Of a DNA stretch of 64,000 bases, positions 36,201 through 48,200 are shown piece after piece. The notes under the pieces were generated by a model. It saw only the letters and a list, made by a program, of their open reading frames with translations, had not been told where the DNA came from and searched no databases. The position numbers and the translations under genes are program-made. Numbering within the stretch: position 1 is the stretch's first letter; every line of letters starts with the position of its first letter. Location: NCBI GenBank assembly GCA_964017195.1, contig OZ024887.1:9080660-9144659 (forward strand), given 5' to 3'. Source of the DNA: Siderastrea radians (taxonomy: Eukaryota > Cnidaria > Anthozoa > Scleractinia > Rhizangiidae).

Positions 36201-39200
36201 AATAAATTCGTGTCATAATGAACTCAGTAAATATGACCAATGCTCGCCACGAGTAGTCCCTTGCTCAGTGGTTAAAGCGTCTGACCAGTGCCGAGAAGGG
36301 CATGCATGGATTTCATTCACGTCGGGTACTCAGATTATTCATTTGTCCCATGCTCCTGACATACTGCATATTCCATCTTAAAACAATAAGGAGTTATCTG
36401 TACCTGAGACTTCTCCAATGTGTTATCCTGACGACGTCTGTAAACTGCTACACTATGGCCGAATGACGTGGAGGCAAAAACGAATCTGCAAACAACCACA
36501 AAGAGTCTTAACGGCTGTTCCGTTGAACCAAAGACCACGCCAACACGGAAGGAGAACCGTATTTAATGATCACAATCATAGGCAGCAATCACAAACAAAC
36601 AATTCGATCTAAAATACAAAGAAACTACGTTGGCACTCGGCCTTACAAATATGCAAAGTAAAAACGAGAAATTGACTTAAATAAAAGTGGAATTCAACTA
36701 AGAACTTACTTAACCCGTGCAATATTGTAAGTTTGCCAAGAAGTTTGTCACGAAGTTCAACAAGTTTCTTATATGTACGCCAATTACGAAAGCAGTCATA
36801 AACAAGTAAATAACTTTCGACCATCACGAAGTCTCCCACTCGCACATTTCAGCGCTCTGCGTTCTATTTCTTTCGCAGAATTAACGACGGGAACACATCC
36901 CTTGTCCACCGCTTCTAAAACGAGTCTACAATCTTCTGAACAAATTCCACTCGAAGACGGGGATTCTTAATTGGTTTCTCTGAAAGGACCTTTGGTGTAT
37001 GAGACGATGCTCGTCCAAGCAGTATGTCGTTGGGGCAGAGGTGCGATCCATCATCAGGGTCATTTACAGAGAATACGGCCAATTGGACGCTGGTTGACGG
37101 GATTTGCCACTTCCAACAGACACGTGTGCAACTCAAAAGGTGTTAATACCTGTGCGCCAATAACTTTCTTTAGGGTTAGTTTGCAGCTCTTCACTAATGC
37201 TTCCGCACATCCGTTATGATGTGGAGATGCCGGTGTGGCAAATTTCCACTGCATTCCCCTTTCTGCTGAAAACTCACGCAGTTTTTCGGTGTCCTATCCT
37301 CTGATCATTTCTTTCAACTTTCGCTCTGCTCCTACAAATTGGGTTCTGTTGTCACTTATCATGAGGTTGGGCTGTCCTCTCACGGCGAAGAATCTTCGGA
37401 GTACTTGGACAAACTCGACTGTCAAGTCACCTATTGAAAGCTGCAAATGAACGGCTCTTGTGTTTAAACACGTGAATATCCCTCCATAGTACTTGGCGGT
37501 CTTGTTACGACCAACTTTAACATGGCAGGGACCAAAGTAATCACAGGACATGTAATAAAAAGGCGGTGTAAAAGGTGCCAGGCGGCATTCAGGTAAGTCA
37601 GTCATGACTTGAGATTCGGTCATTGCTTGCATTTCACGGCAAAACACGCATCGAAACTTCACTGTTTTGGCAAGGTCGTAGGCTTGAAGGAACCAGAACC
37701 TTTTTCTTGTCTTCGCTACTGTTGCTGCTACTGCTGTGTGCCCACACTAGTGAATATGGCGTGTTATAAGGAGAGATGTCCAGTGCTCTCTAGGGAGTAA
37801 CGCGGGATGTCGTGTCTCGTAAGAGACTCAGGACGGATTCCTTTTCCTTTTCAGCCCAGCCTCATGATAAGTGACAACGGAACCCAATTTGTAGGAGCAA
37901 GCATCTCGTCGATGACCGAGAACTCAGAAACCTTATTGCCAGTTATCTCCGCAAGCATATGGTGGCCGAGACGGTTTGTACAAACACGGAAACGTCTTTC
38001 TAGATTCAGGAGCACAGATAAGTTTGATACGCTTAGAAACCGCTACAAGTCTGGGATTGGAGGGGAAAAGCGTCTCTATAACGATAACGAAAGTCGGTGG
38101 CGAAGACGAAGAGATAATAACAGGTGTTCAATGTTCAAGTCACCTCACTGGACAACAAGAAAACATTTCCCGTAAAGGCTATAGGTATTCCCTGTATCAG
38201 CGACGATATAGTCGACATCAATACAAAAGATATCATCGAAGGTTTGGGTCTAAAGAAAGAAAATATTTACTGTGGTAAGGGACCAATCCATCTGCTCAGT
38301 GGTATTGATCACGCCCGCATGCACACTAATGTGAAACGAGGCAAGGTCGACACGTGGTAGCAAGAAAACCTCCTCTAGGGTGGGTGATCTTTGGAGCAGC
38401 ACCGCAAGGCGCTCGCGAAGCTAACCAGATATTCCACGTCATGCACACGATGCCCGTAGATCTGTCTGATTTCTGGACGACTGAAGCAATGGGGGTAGCT
38501 GTCACACCATGCCTATGTGCATTAGATAAACTTAGCCAAATCGAGAGAGAAGAAGCGAAGATAATGGAACGTTCATGTCAGAAAGTTGGGAACCAGTGGA
38601 TGGTCTCGTATCCATGGAAAAGAGATCCTGCCCTTCTGCCTGACAACAAGTCCCAAGCGATCAAGAACCTAGAAGTAACTGAGCGTCAGCTTATGAAAAA
38701 TGCTGAACGTAGTCAAGCTTATGACAAAAAAGGGTTGAGATGAACGAGATGGGATTTTCACGAAAGCTGTCGAAAAAAAAATTAGAGGAATACAATGGTC
38801 CTGTGCACTGCATTTCTTATCATGTGTTAAGACCAGAAAGCAAAAGCACACCGGTGCGTATCGTCTTCAACTCTTCAGCTGTATTTCAAGGACACCGGTT
38901 AAACGATTACTGGATGAAAGGACCCCTGAGGACCGGACTTGCTAAACGACTTGTTCAAAGTAGTTCTACGATTTAGAGCGAATGTAGTAGCCTCTACTGG
39001 AGACATCTCAAAGATGTAGCAAGGAATCCGCATTCCAGAAGTTGACCAGCTGGTACATAGGTTTCTATGGAGAAATTTAAAGACGGACCAGGAACCAGAC
39101 GTCTATGTCAAAACAGTACTTACCTTTGGAGATAAAACAGCCCCTGCGATGGCCCAAATGGCACTACGAAAGAAAGCGGAAGAAGCAAAACAGAAGTTCC

Positions 39201-42200
39201 CGGAGGCAGCACAAGTTCTCAAAGACAACACCAACATGGATGATATCTGCGATTCAGTCAGCACCGAGGAAGAGGTACGAGAGCTAACGAAATGCATCGA
39301 CAGTGTACTAGAAACGGGAGGGTTTAAAGTCAAAAGTTGACTGTCGAATAAAGCTAAGGAGTCTAACACCGACCAGGAAGAGACAAAAGAAGCAACGATT
39401 CTGAATAGCGTTAGTGAAGAAAAGGTATTGGGAGTTGCACGAACACCCACACTGATGTATTTACGTTTAAAGTACAATCTGAGTTATTTCACTGCCAAGA
39501 GCCCAAACTGCTCTCCACGAGAAAGATCCTGAGCCAGGTTGCTCGAATCCACGACCCAACAGGCTTTGCATCGGCATTTATTATCAGAGCCAAGATCGGC
39601 CTACAGGAATTGTGGAAAAGGCAATCGATTGGGACGAGAAATTACCCCCTGAAATTCAAGAGAAGTGGGCAAGCCTGTTTCGAGAGATACTGAACCTTAA
39701 TGACATAAGCTTCGAGAGACGCTTGACACCGCCTGATGCAATTGGCCTACCTGTCCTTTGTGTCTTTTCTGATGCTTCTGAGGAAGCCTTCGGTACCTGC
39801 GCATATGTACGATGGCAGCTGTCTAATGGAGAACTCGATGTTCGATTTATTGCTGCGAAATCAAGAGTGGCACCATTGAAAAGACTGACCATACCTCGCC
39901 TGGAATTTGATGACTTTGTGCATTATATTTTCACCCACACCAACTTGAGGAGTTTGCCAGCACGAGGTCAGCCAAGTATAATTTGTCGTTTGAAGCCACC
40001 TTAAAGGATACTCCTTACCAAACAACTCCATCAAACTCTACTCACACTGAAATCGGTCTCACCAAAATTCTCCAAAATGTGATAGTTGAGGCGAACATGG
40101 AATTTGATGTGGGTCTTCATAAAGTTTGATAGAGTTTAGAAAGTCCTCAGTGAAGAACGGCAGGCTGAACGACAGGAGCGCACTACAAACTCTTTCAAGT
40201 TTTCACGCTTTTAAAAACGCTCAGTTACACACGCTTCAGTTCAATCTAAATCTAGAAAATGTTAGGGAACGAAATCTCTTCACCCGAATTTCCGAGCTAC
40301 TGTTGGCTCTCCGAAAATACTAGCTGACCTTATTTCGCAATCGAAACGACATATTTGGCCCGCCCCGAAAACAATAGAAATTAACCAATGTATGAGCTAT
40401 CGCTATCTATTCAAACACGCTTGAAAGTCCAACTGAGGTATGAGCTTGGATGTCACGACATTGAAGCACCCCCTATCGAATTGTTCGATTTAATGATCTT
40501 GACCTACACGGGCACAACAATTTGGGACTATACTTTAAAATTACTATAATTTGAACCACAATATCCCGTTCCTAACCTTTTGTCTTTATCCATGTTTATG
40601 CCATTTGCATTAATTCCTCCTATCGCTTGGATGCCTTTGAATCCGTCAAAGAACACAATGTTACCACGCAGGATGTCGTGTAGATAAAAAAATCCAAGGA
40701 AGCTCAGTAATTCGTTCTTAAAGTGGAAGAAATTGTCGTTTGTGACATAAAAGCTATCAGGACCTGCGGAAAACAACAACAAAAAAAATGATTTTATTGA
40801 TGTTGGTTGAGTTCTTTTTGTTTATTTATTTATTTAATGGCTTTTTTGTCGAGTTCATAGACCGAGGCGACGGTGAGATCCGTAACGATGCAAAAAAGGC
40901 TCTTTCGTAGATTTACAAACAGCGTAGTCAATCTATATTGACAGACAAGCGTGATAAAGTTAAGTACAAACAATTTTTGAAGCTACTTTTGCAAAGGTTC
41001 CGCAAGAATTTTAGATCAGACGTAACAAAAAAACACAAAACAAAAACAATATGAACAATTCATGAGGGAGCCATTCAGGAAACTGATCAGAAATGTGCCT
41101 TTTCTTCGCGGATCAGTTGAGTTGTATAATAAACCAACTAAAACGAAAAGTTCATAAAGCAAGTAAGACGAAAAGCTCATAAGCTCATCGTCGTGTCTCC
41201 CGTTACAGTGAATCAGTCTTTTGTGGAGATTCCAGGAAGGTTCTCGTTTTATTCTTTCTGTGTACTTCGTTTAAATAGACGAGCATATACTAGTCCCTTG
41301 GGCTTTGATCACAATGCGAATGGAAGGGCCCGGATGAGTCAAACACCCCAGCGGTCATTCACTCGGTCAGTCGGCAGGCATTCCATCAACATATCCGATA
41401 GTCAGTTAATCCGTTCATCCAACCATTTGTGTGTCTGTCTGTCTGTCTGTCAGTCAGTCAGTCAGTTAGTCAGTCAGTCAGACAGTCAGCCATTCAGTCA
41501 TTTAGCCAGTTAGTCAGTCAGTCAGTCATTTAGTCAGTCAGTCAGTCAGTCAGTCAGTCAGTCAGTCAGTCAGTCATTTAGCCAGTTAGTCAGTCAGTCA
41601 GTCATTTAGTCAGTTAGTCAGTCAGTCAGTCATTTAGTCATTTAGTCAGTTAGTCAGTCAGTCAGTCATTTAGTCAGTTAGTCAGTCAGTCAGTCAGTCA
41701 GTTAGTCAGTCAGTCAGTCAGTCAGTCATTTAGCCAGTTAGTCAGTCAGTCAGTCATTTAGTCAGTCAGTCAGTCAGTCAGTCAGTCAGTCAGTCAGTCA
41801 GTCAGTCATTTAGCCAGTTAGTCAGTCAGTCAGTCATTTAGTCAGTTAGTCAGTCAGTCAGTCATTTAGTCAGTTAGTCAGTCAGTCAGTCAGTCAGTTA
41901 GTCAGTCAGTTAGTCATTTAGTCAGTTAGTCAGTCAGTCAGTCATTTAGTCAGTTAGTCAGTCAGTCAGTCAGTCAGTCAGTCATTCAGTCAGTCAGTCA
42001 TTTAGTCAGTCAGTCAGTCAGTCAGTCAGTCAGTCAGTCATTTAGCCAGTTAGTCAGTCAGTCAGTCATTTAGTCAGTTAGTCAGTCAGTCAGTCAGTCA
42101 GTTAGTCAGTCAGTTAGTCATTTAGCCAGTTAGTCAGTCAGTCAGTCATTTAGCCAGTTAGTCAGTCAGTCAGTCATTTAGTCAGTTAGTCAGTCAGTCA

Positions 42201-45200
42201 GTCATTTAGTCAGTTAGTCAGTCAGTCAGTCATTTAGTCAGTTAGTCAGTCAGTCAGTCATTTAGCCAGTTAGTCAGTCAGTCAGTCATTTAGTCAGTTA
42301 GTCAGTCAGTCAGTCATTTAGTCAGTTAGTCAGTCAGTCAGTCAGTCAGTCATTTAGTCAGTTAGTCAGTCAGTCAGTCATTTAGTCAGTTAGTCAGTCA
42401 GTCAGTCATTTAGTCAGTCAGTCATTTAGTCATTCAGTCAGTTAGTCAGTCAGTTAGTCATTTAGTCAGTTAGTCAGTCAGTCAGTCAGTCAGTCATTTA
42501 GTCAGTTAGTCAGTCAGTCAGTCATTTAGTCAGTTAGTCAGTCAGTCAGTCATTTAGTCAGTCAGTCAGTCAGTCAGTCAGTTAGTCAGTTAGTCAGTCA
42601 GCCATCCAGTAATTTAATCTTTTAGTTCGTCAGTTAGTTAGTCAGTTGGTCAGTCAGCTAGTCAGGCAGTTACTCAGTTAGTCAGTCAGTCAATCAGTCA
42701 GTCAGTTATCGCTGGAGCGTAATTTCAGGGGATTCTTGGATAAAGAGAGCTCCATGCATCTGCACCTCACTAAAGTACAGCTTTTCACTTACCCACTGCA
42801 TGCAGATCATTCGGACTCCAGATCAAATCGTCTACAACGGTACGACGATGAATCAGTGAATGCGTTTCTCGCTCGAAGTCGAATATTTCAATGGCTTGAG
42901 CGTCTGGCCGGTGATTGACCACAAACAGGGACACCGCGCCCGAGGATGGGTCCCAATACACGCTGATCCCGTGCGGGTTAAATCCCGTGCGATTGAAGCT
43001 CTTTAGTGTTAATTCAACCGGATCTTGATCAGGCTTATTGAAGTCAAATGATAAAATCTTTCTTTCTCTTTTGTCAAGCTTGGGGTTATGGAAGAAGTTA
43101 AGCCCCTATTTAAAAATCACAAGAAAAATTGTACTTAGATGTGCTCAGATACTGAAAAATTCCGATACTAAGCCCCCCGCCACCCCCCCCCCCCACACAC
43201 ACACACACCACACACCCCCCAAATAAGCCCCCCCGAATATAAGCACCCCAAATGTCATTCGCAAAAAGGCCTCCGATAATAAGTGCCTCCGAATATAAGC
43301 CCATAGGCTTATATCTAGTCAATCGCAAGAACGATTACCCCATAATATCCTCCGAATACAAGGTTGCCATACAAAAAACATTGTACGAACGAGGTAAATT
43401 TAAAGTTTGATCATACGATCCCTTTTTTTTTTTTTGAATTGCATTCCTTAGACGTGCTATGCTTGTATTTTTTGGGAGCATACAGATAGTATTTGCAAGG
43501 AAGTACAATTCCTTCACATTGTATCTACATTCCTTAAGAAGCAGCATGTTCATTTGCAAAATACAGCTTTGGGGGGGGGGGGGGAGGCAGGGAGATGGCT
43601 GGTATTTCATTGAGGAGGATGGCAGAACTGTGACCGTCACCCAGAACATGAAAACGTTTAGACTCCAGGACACATTATTTACCTATACTTCACTAGTTTA
43701 CAAACCATTGCAAACCATTGCTTAGCAGGATGCTGGGCTTAGAGGTTTACTTCAACAAAAATCTTACGACCATGTAAAAAAAACACTCACAGAAGATAAA
43801 AACGCCAGTCCATCAGGAAGAACAGCAAGATCCTCTGAACCATTTCCTAAAAGAAAGAAACAGAAATCAGTGTGAGCAAAGGGGTACTTTCAAACATTTT
43901 TGTTATGATAGTACCCATCCACACCGTTAACGTACCCGTTACAACCATATTCGATTCCACGGTCCTTGCTTCTGATGACTCAAGTTATCTTTCTTATCGC
44001 TTTGATTTCTGCTGGAAAACGCAATTTCACTCAAACGTTGAATGTCGGTATAAATTTGCCCACAACTGAGGATGCCTACAAAGGGATGACGAAATATTTA
44101 CTGCTGTGCCTCAGTAGACCGTGAATACAAACAGTAAACATAGCAGTAGAATCAAAATATAACACTTGATAAACACGAGCTCGAACAGATCGTCAGAGTC
44201 TGGGGCACGTTAATCATATCTCATGACGTGATGTTTAAATCCGGTTTGCTAACCTGGGAATCCCCATGCAAAGTAAACAAGTTGACTCGGAACGGCTACG
44301 TGCCAGACGACGCACAAAATTACCTCAGACCAACCAACACCACACGCAAACCACACGCATCGCTTGGTAATATTCAGTTATTTTCTAACTCAAAGACTCG
44401 TAACAGCTACCTTATTAATTGATCTCCTTATTAATGACCGATTCCTTCGTCTTTGTGCAATTAAAATCAACTTCTCGCGTCAAGTAAACACTCATCTCTC
44501 TCATTTCTTAAGAACTGTGATGTATCGATGGTTCAATCCACTAATTGCATCATCATACTAGTGCCAATCCCTTCTCTTCCTAAGCCACCGTTCCTTTCCG
44601 TGCTAATAAGCTGCAATTTTAAGGGAAACTGCCTCTCACGCAGCACAATATTACACCGCTGCTATACAAAACGTAACTTTCAAAGCAAATCACATTCACA
44701 GAAGCGTGATATGCTCCTCACATTCACAAACCCTTCCACTCCCACATTTTTACATCCCTAAAAATGTCAAGCCCCATAACAAAACTCCTGCATTAAAAAA
44801 ATTTTCACCATAACCACCAACTAGATCAGACAACACAGCCTATTTCGCATTCACTCCTATTAGCTGCTTTACTCAGTTGCGCATGCGTTATACAAGACAA
44901 ATACTGAAACCCCATACTTAACAACCCTTCGTCGTTCATATCTTTAAATACTGTAAATTAAAAGACAAGAACACACGAAGGTAACATTCAGCAGACTAAT
45001 ATGCGCATGCGTCCTATGTAAGATAGTATCGCTCTTGAGTACCCGTATAAGCCAACTGACGAAGGAAAAAACACAGGCCTGCATTGCGTGCAGAACCGAC
45101 GAAGTGTTGGTAAAGAAAGCAAGCGAGGCGTGCGTGACTGCAGGTTCAATAATATTCAAGCATCTGTAAGAGCAAGTTGCAGCAAAAGTGCGTAACTCTA

Positions 45201-48200
45201 ACTAACGCTAAAATTTGACCACCTGAAAAGGTGACCAATACCCTGGAAAGGAGGTCAACTGAATTATTCACCCTCTCCTCCCAAAGCAAAGATAGCCCCA
45301 CAGACTACGCCCATGACCTCATGCACCCCTCACTCAAGATCCTTTTTCGCTGTTTTTTGGCCGGTCTCAAAACCCTGAACAAAAAAGCCGTCACAGTGCT
45401 CAAAACAGACGCATTTCAAAAACTGGGCGATAAATTTTCCAATATAAAAGTAACCACATCTTTACGATTGATCAGCCTGGGCACCGTAACAGCCAAAAAG
45501 AATTGAACTTTTCCCCACGCCTGGGAACCACACTTTGTGCACAGTTTCCTCATAAATCATGTCAAGGGCTCCTTAAGCCAAATTGTGAATGCAAATACGA
45601 AATAAATCATTGCTATGCTCTATCGTACAGGTTACAAGAAAGTGCATTTTAGGCATTTACCAGTCGTTTTGACCCACTCCACCCTCGATAAATGTTTTTA
45701 CTCGGCTCAACGTGCCGTGCTAACTGGCGTAACGAAAATTGTGACAGTATTTTGCCCTTTGCGTTCACCGCTCATCTGTCTTATCGCTTTGAATATCTAA
45801 TTTTGTTGAATTAAACTAAAAAAATGAAATGTGGATATAAATTTGTCCACAACATGCTTTTACCGAGAGTTATGAGCGATGTATTTATATACTGTTGTGA
45901 ATTGGGCACTAGAAAAACATGATTATCGTTAAATAAAGACAAACACATCGTCAGAATCTCAACGTGCTAACCGACGTGACGAAAATTGTGACAGTATTTT
46001 GTCTTTTGCGTTACCGAATGACGTAATGTTTAAAATCTGATGACTCAGTTCATCTGTCTTGTCGCTTTGAATATTTTGTTGAATTAAAATTAAAATTTAG
46101 AGGTAAATTTTGTCCACAACTGAACATGCCGTTACCGAGAGTTGTGAGCGATGTATTTATATAAGCTTACTGTTGTGAATGTGGCACTATAAAAACAGAT
46201 TACGATTAAGACAAACACAACGTCAGAATCTGGAGAAATTAGTAAAAAAGCGAAGTCGTCGCTTTATCTCAAACACGTTAAAGCATGTCTTATGACGTAA
46301 TCGTTAAATCCGGTTTGCTCTTCCGGAGTTAGCAAGTCAGTGTCTCGAACTCTGAAATCGAACAAATCGGTTCAAAATCAAAAATGAAGCCGAAAAATTA
46401 AAAAGACTAACTGGTATACCTTTTCGTGCCGCTTATACTATTCAAGAAGATCCAGCCTCGTGTAGTAATTCATTTCTCACCTGCCAATAACCTTTCTTAA
46501 CGTTGGCAGCTAGATACTTTCCAAGTATTAAACATAACCACAACAACATACACCAGAATGTTCCTCTCATAACATTTATTGAGAACGATTCTATCCTTAC
46601 GATGCCTCAGCAACACTTTGGCCCCACCAGCATCAACAGTGCCACTGGACTTCATCTCCTGTTATTATCAGTCCTCCTTGCTTTCTTTCACTAGTATGTG
46701 CTTCTATACCTACGGTACTTTTGATGTGGACCCTTGTCCTATCGTGCGTGCGTGTGTGTACTAATCGATGTCTGTGTACAACTTCTCTAAATGTTCCGAG
46801 GTCAGCACAAAATTCTACCACAACACAGTCGAAGCAAATCTTCCACCAAGCCTCCGTCACCTTTCTTGACCTGCCAATTTAAAATGGCGACTCGTCCGCT
46901 CTCGTTCTCACGTCATCCCATCCCAATCCATCGGCAAAGCGAAATACACACCTTATGAGCCTTACACGACGTATTTTGACCGACCAAACCAGTCCACGGT
47001 CTTGCCACGACTGCTCTAACCCGACTTCGTCGGTTACAAACCGTGTCCATTTTATAAACCGGCGGTCGCCATATGGCGACGGCCGGTTAATAATAACTAC
47101 TTTTACGTCCTCTTTTCCTGTGTCTTGAGACCCTCTTGTCCGCTTGCTATGGTGAATTTGTTTCCACCCTAGCCTGATTTACCAGCCACCCTTTTATGAC
47201 ACCTTTTCACCCTCAGCGCTTTGCCCACCTCAATGGTGACATCCGACATTTCCCACATGCCGTCGAAAATCAGGATTTGTTTTCAACATTCCGTGCGCCC
47301 AAGGCCTCGAACGAAGACGTTCTAAGGGTCAGATTACGATCGTCATGCAATCCATTGCTCTATATTGTAGCTATGACAAAACCAGTTGGGGACAAAACGG
47401 ATTGCAAAGAGATCATGTACAGTGAGAATTATTGTTTTTTAATCACCAAAAACCAAGGCTTAAACAACAGAGTACTAAATGGTTGCACGTATGCAGTAAC
47501 AGCTCTTTCACAGTCGTTTCAGCTTACGGCATTGACCACAATAAGGGTAGCGAACATCCATCGATATATAGCTTTGCTTTTTTAACAAGATAAAACTCTC
47601 AATCTTTGCCATTCTTCTTAAGCTTAATTTTGACTGACCTTTCGAGAAGCGCCGATTAACATTTCTCAACTTGGCAATGAACTGGCCAATCTGACTATCA
47701 AAATCAATTGGTGCGACCACCACCAACAGCAAACAGTCGAAACAATTTCTGAGAACATGAAATGAATATGTATCACTCACCTTCTATTATTTTGCAAGGC
47801 CCAGGCGAATGGTTAACAATGTGGGTAAAATAACCATGTAAAACCCTGATGAGAAGGATACAACGTCAGATGTAAATAAGCTTGTTTAAATTCATTTACG
47901 GTAGTCATATTTAGAAGGATCTTATAACATCAGTCTTACAGCATTCTAAGGACAAACGATGCTATGACGGTGATCACAAAAAACAACACAAATTCGACCA
48001 GACGACCCATGATGTAGGTAGATTGTTTTGCAATCTTCTCACACAGAATCACGAGAAGAAATGATCATGGGCTCCTGCGTGACTATGAGCTAAGCGTGAT
48101 GGGCAGATGACTTTACGTGCCCTATCAGAGTATTTTTGCGCGAAAGCCGAAACCAGGTGATAATCAGCGGGACATTGTGTAAGTCTGCACAATAGTCTGC

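Larger units (their letters stand above)
33849..36403. other. Paraoxonase intron 6
   Basis: 2.6-kb intron. It contains two palindromic repeats (34226-34399 and 35325-35414), a repeated phrase of the kind 'tgtggtgctgtttact...tacaaggtggttcta' (about 34120, 35490, 35610 and 35710) and two tRNA-derived segments. The same phrase occurs beside copy 3 near 55400. Confidence 0.6.

Noticed and set aside
41399..42712. CRISPR-like array
   Set aside because: The units are tetramers and 28-bp multiples with no unique spacers, in a eukaryotic intron.
45231..45506. 91-codon frame within the B3 insertion
   Set aside because: No recognised motif and no conserved counterpart in the window.
47196..47585. 129-codon plus-strand frame in paraoxonase intron 2
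   Set aside because: No domain, no splice support, and low-complexity composition; likely chance.
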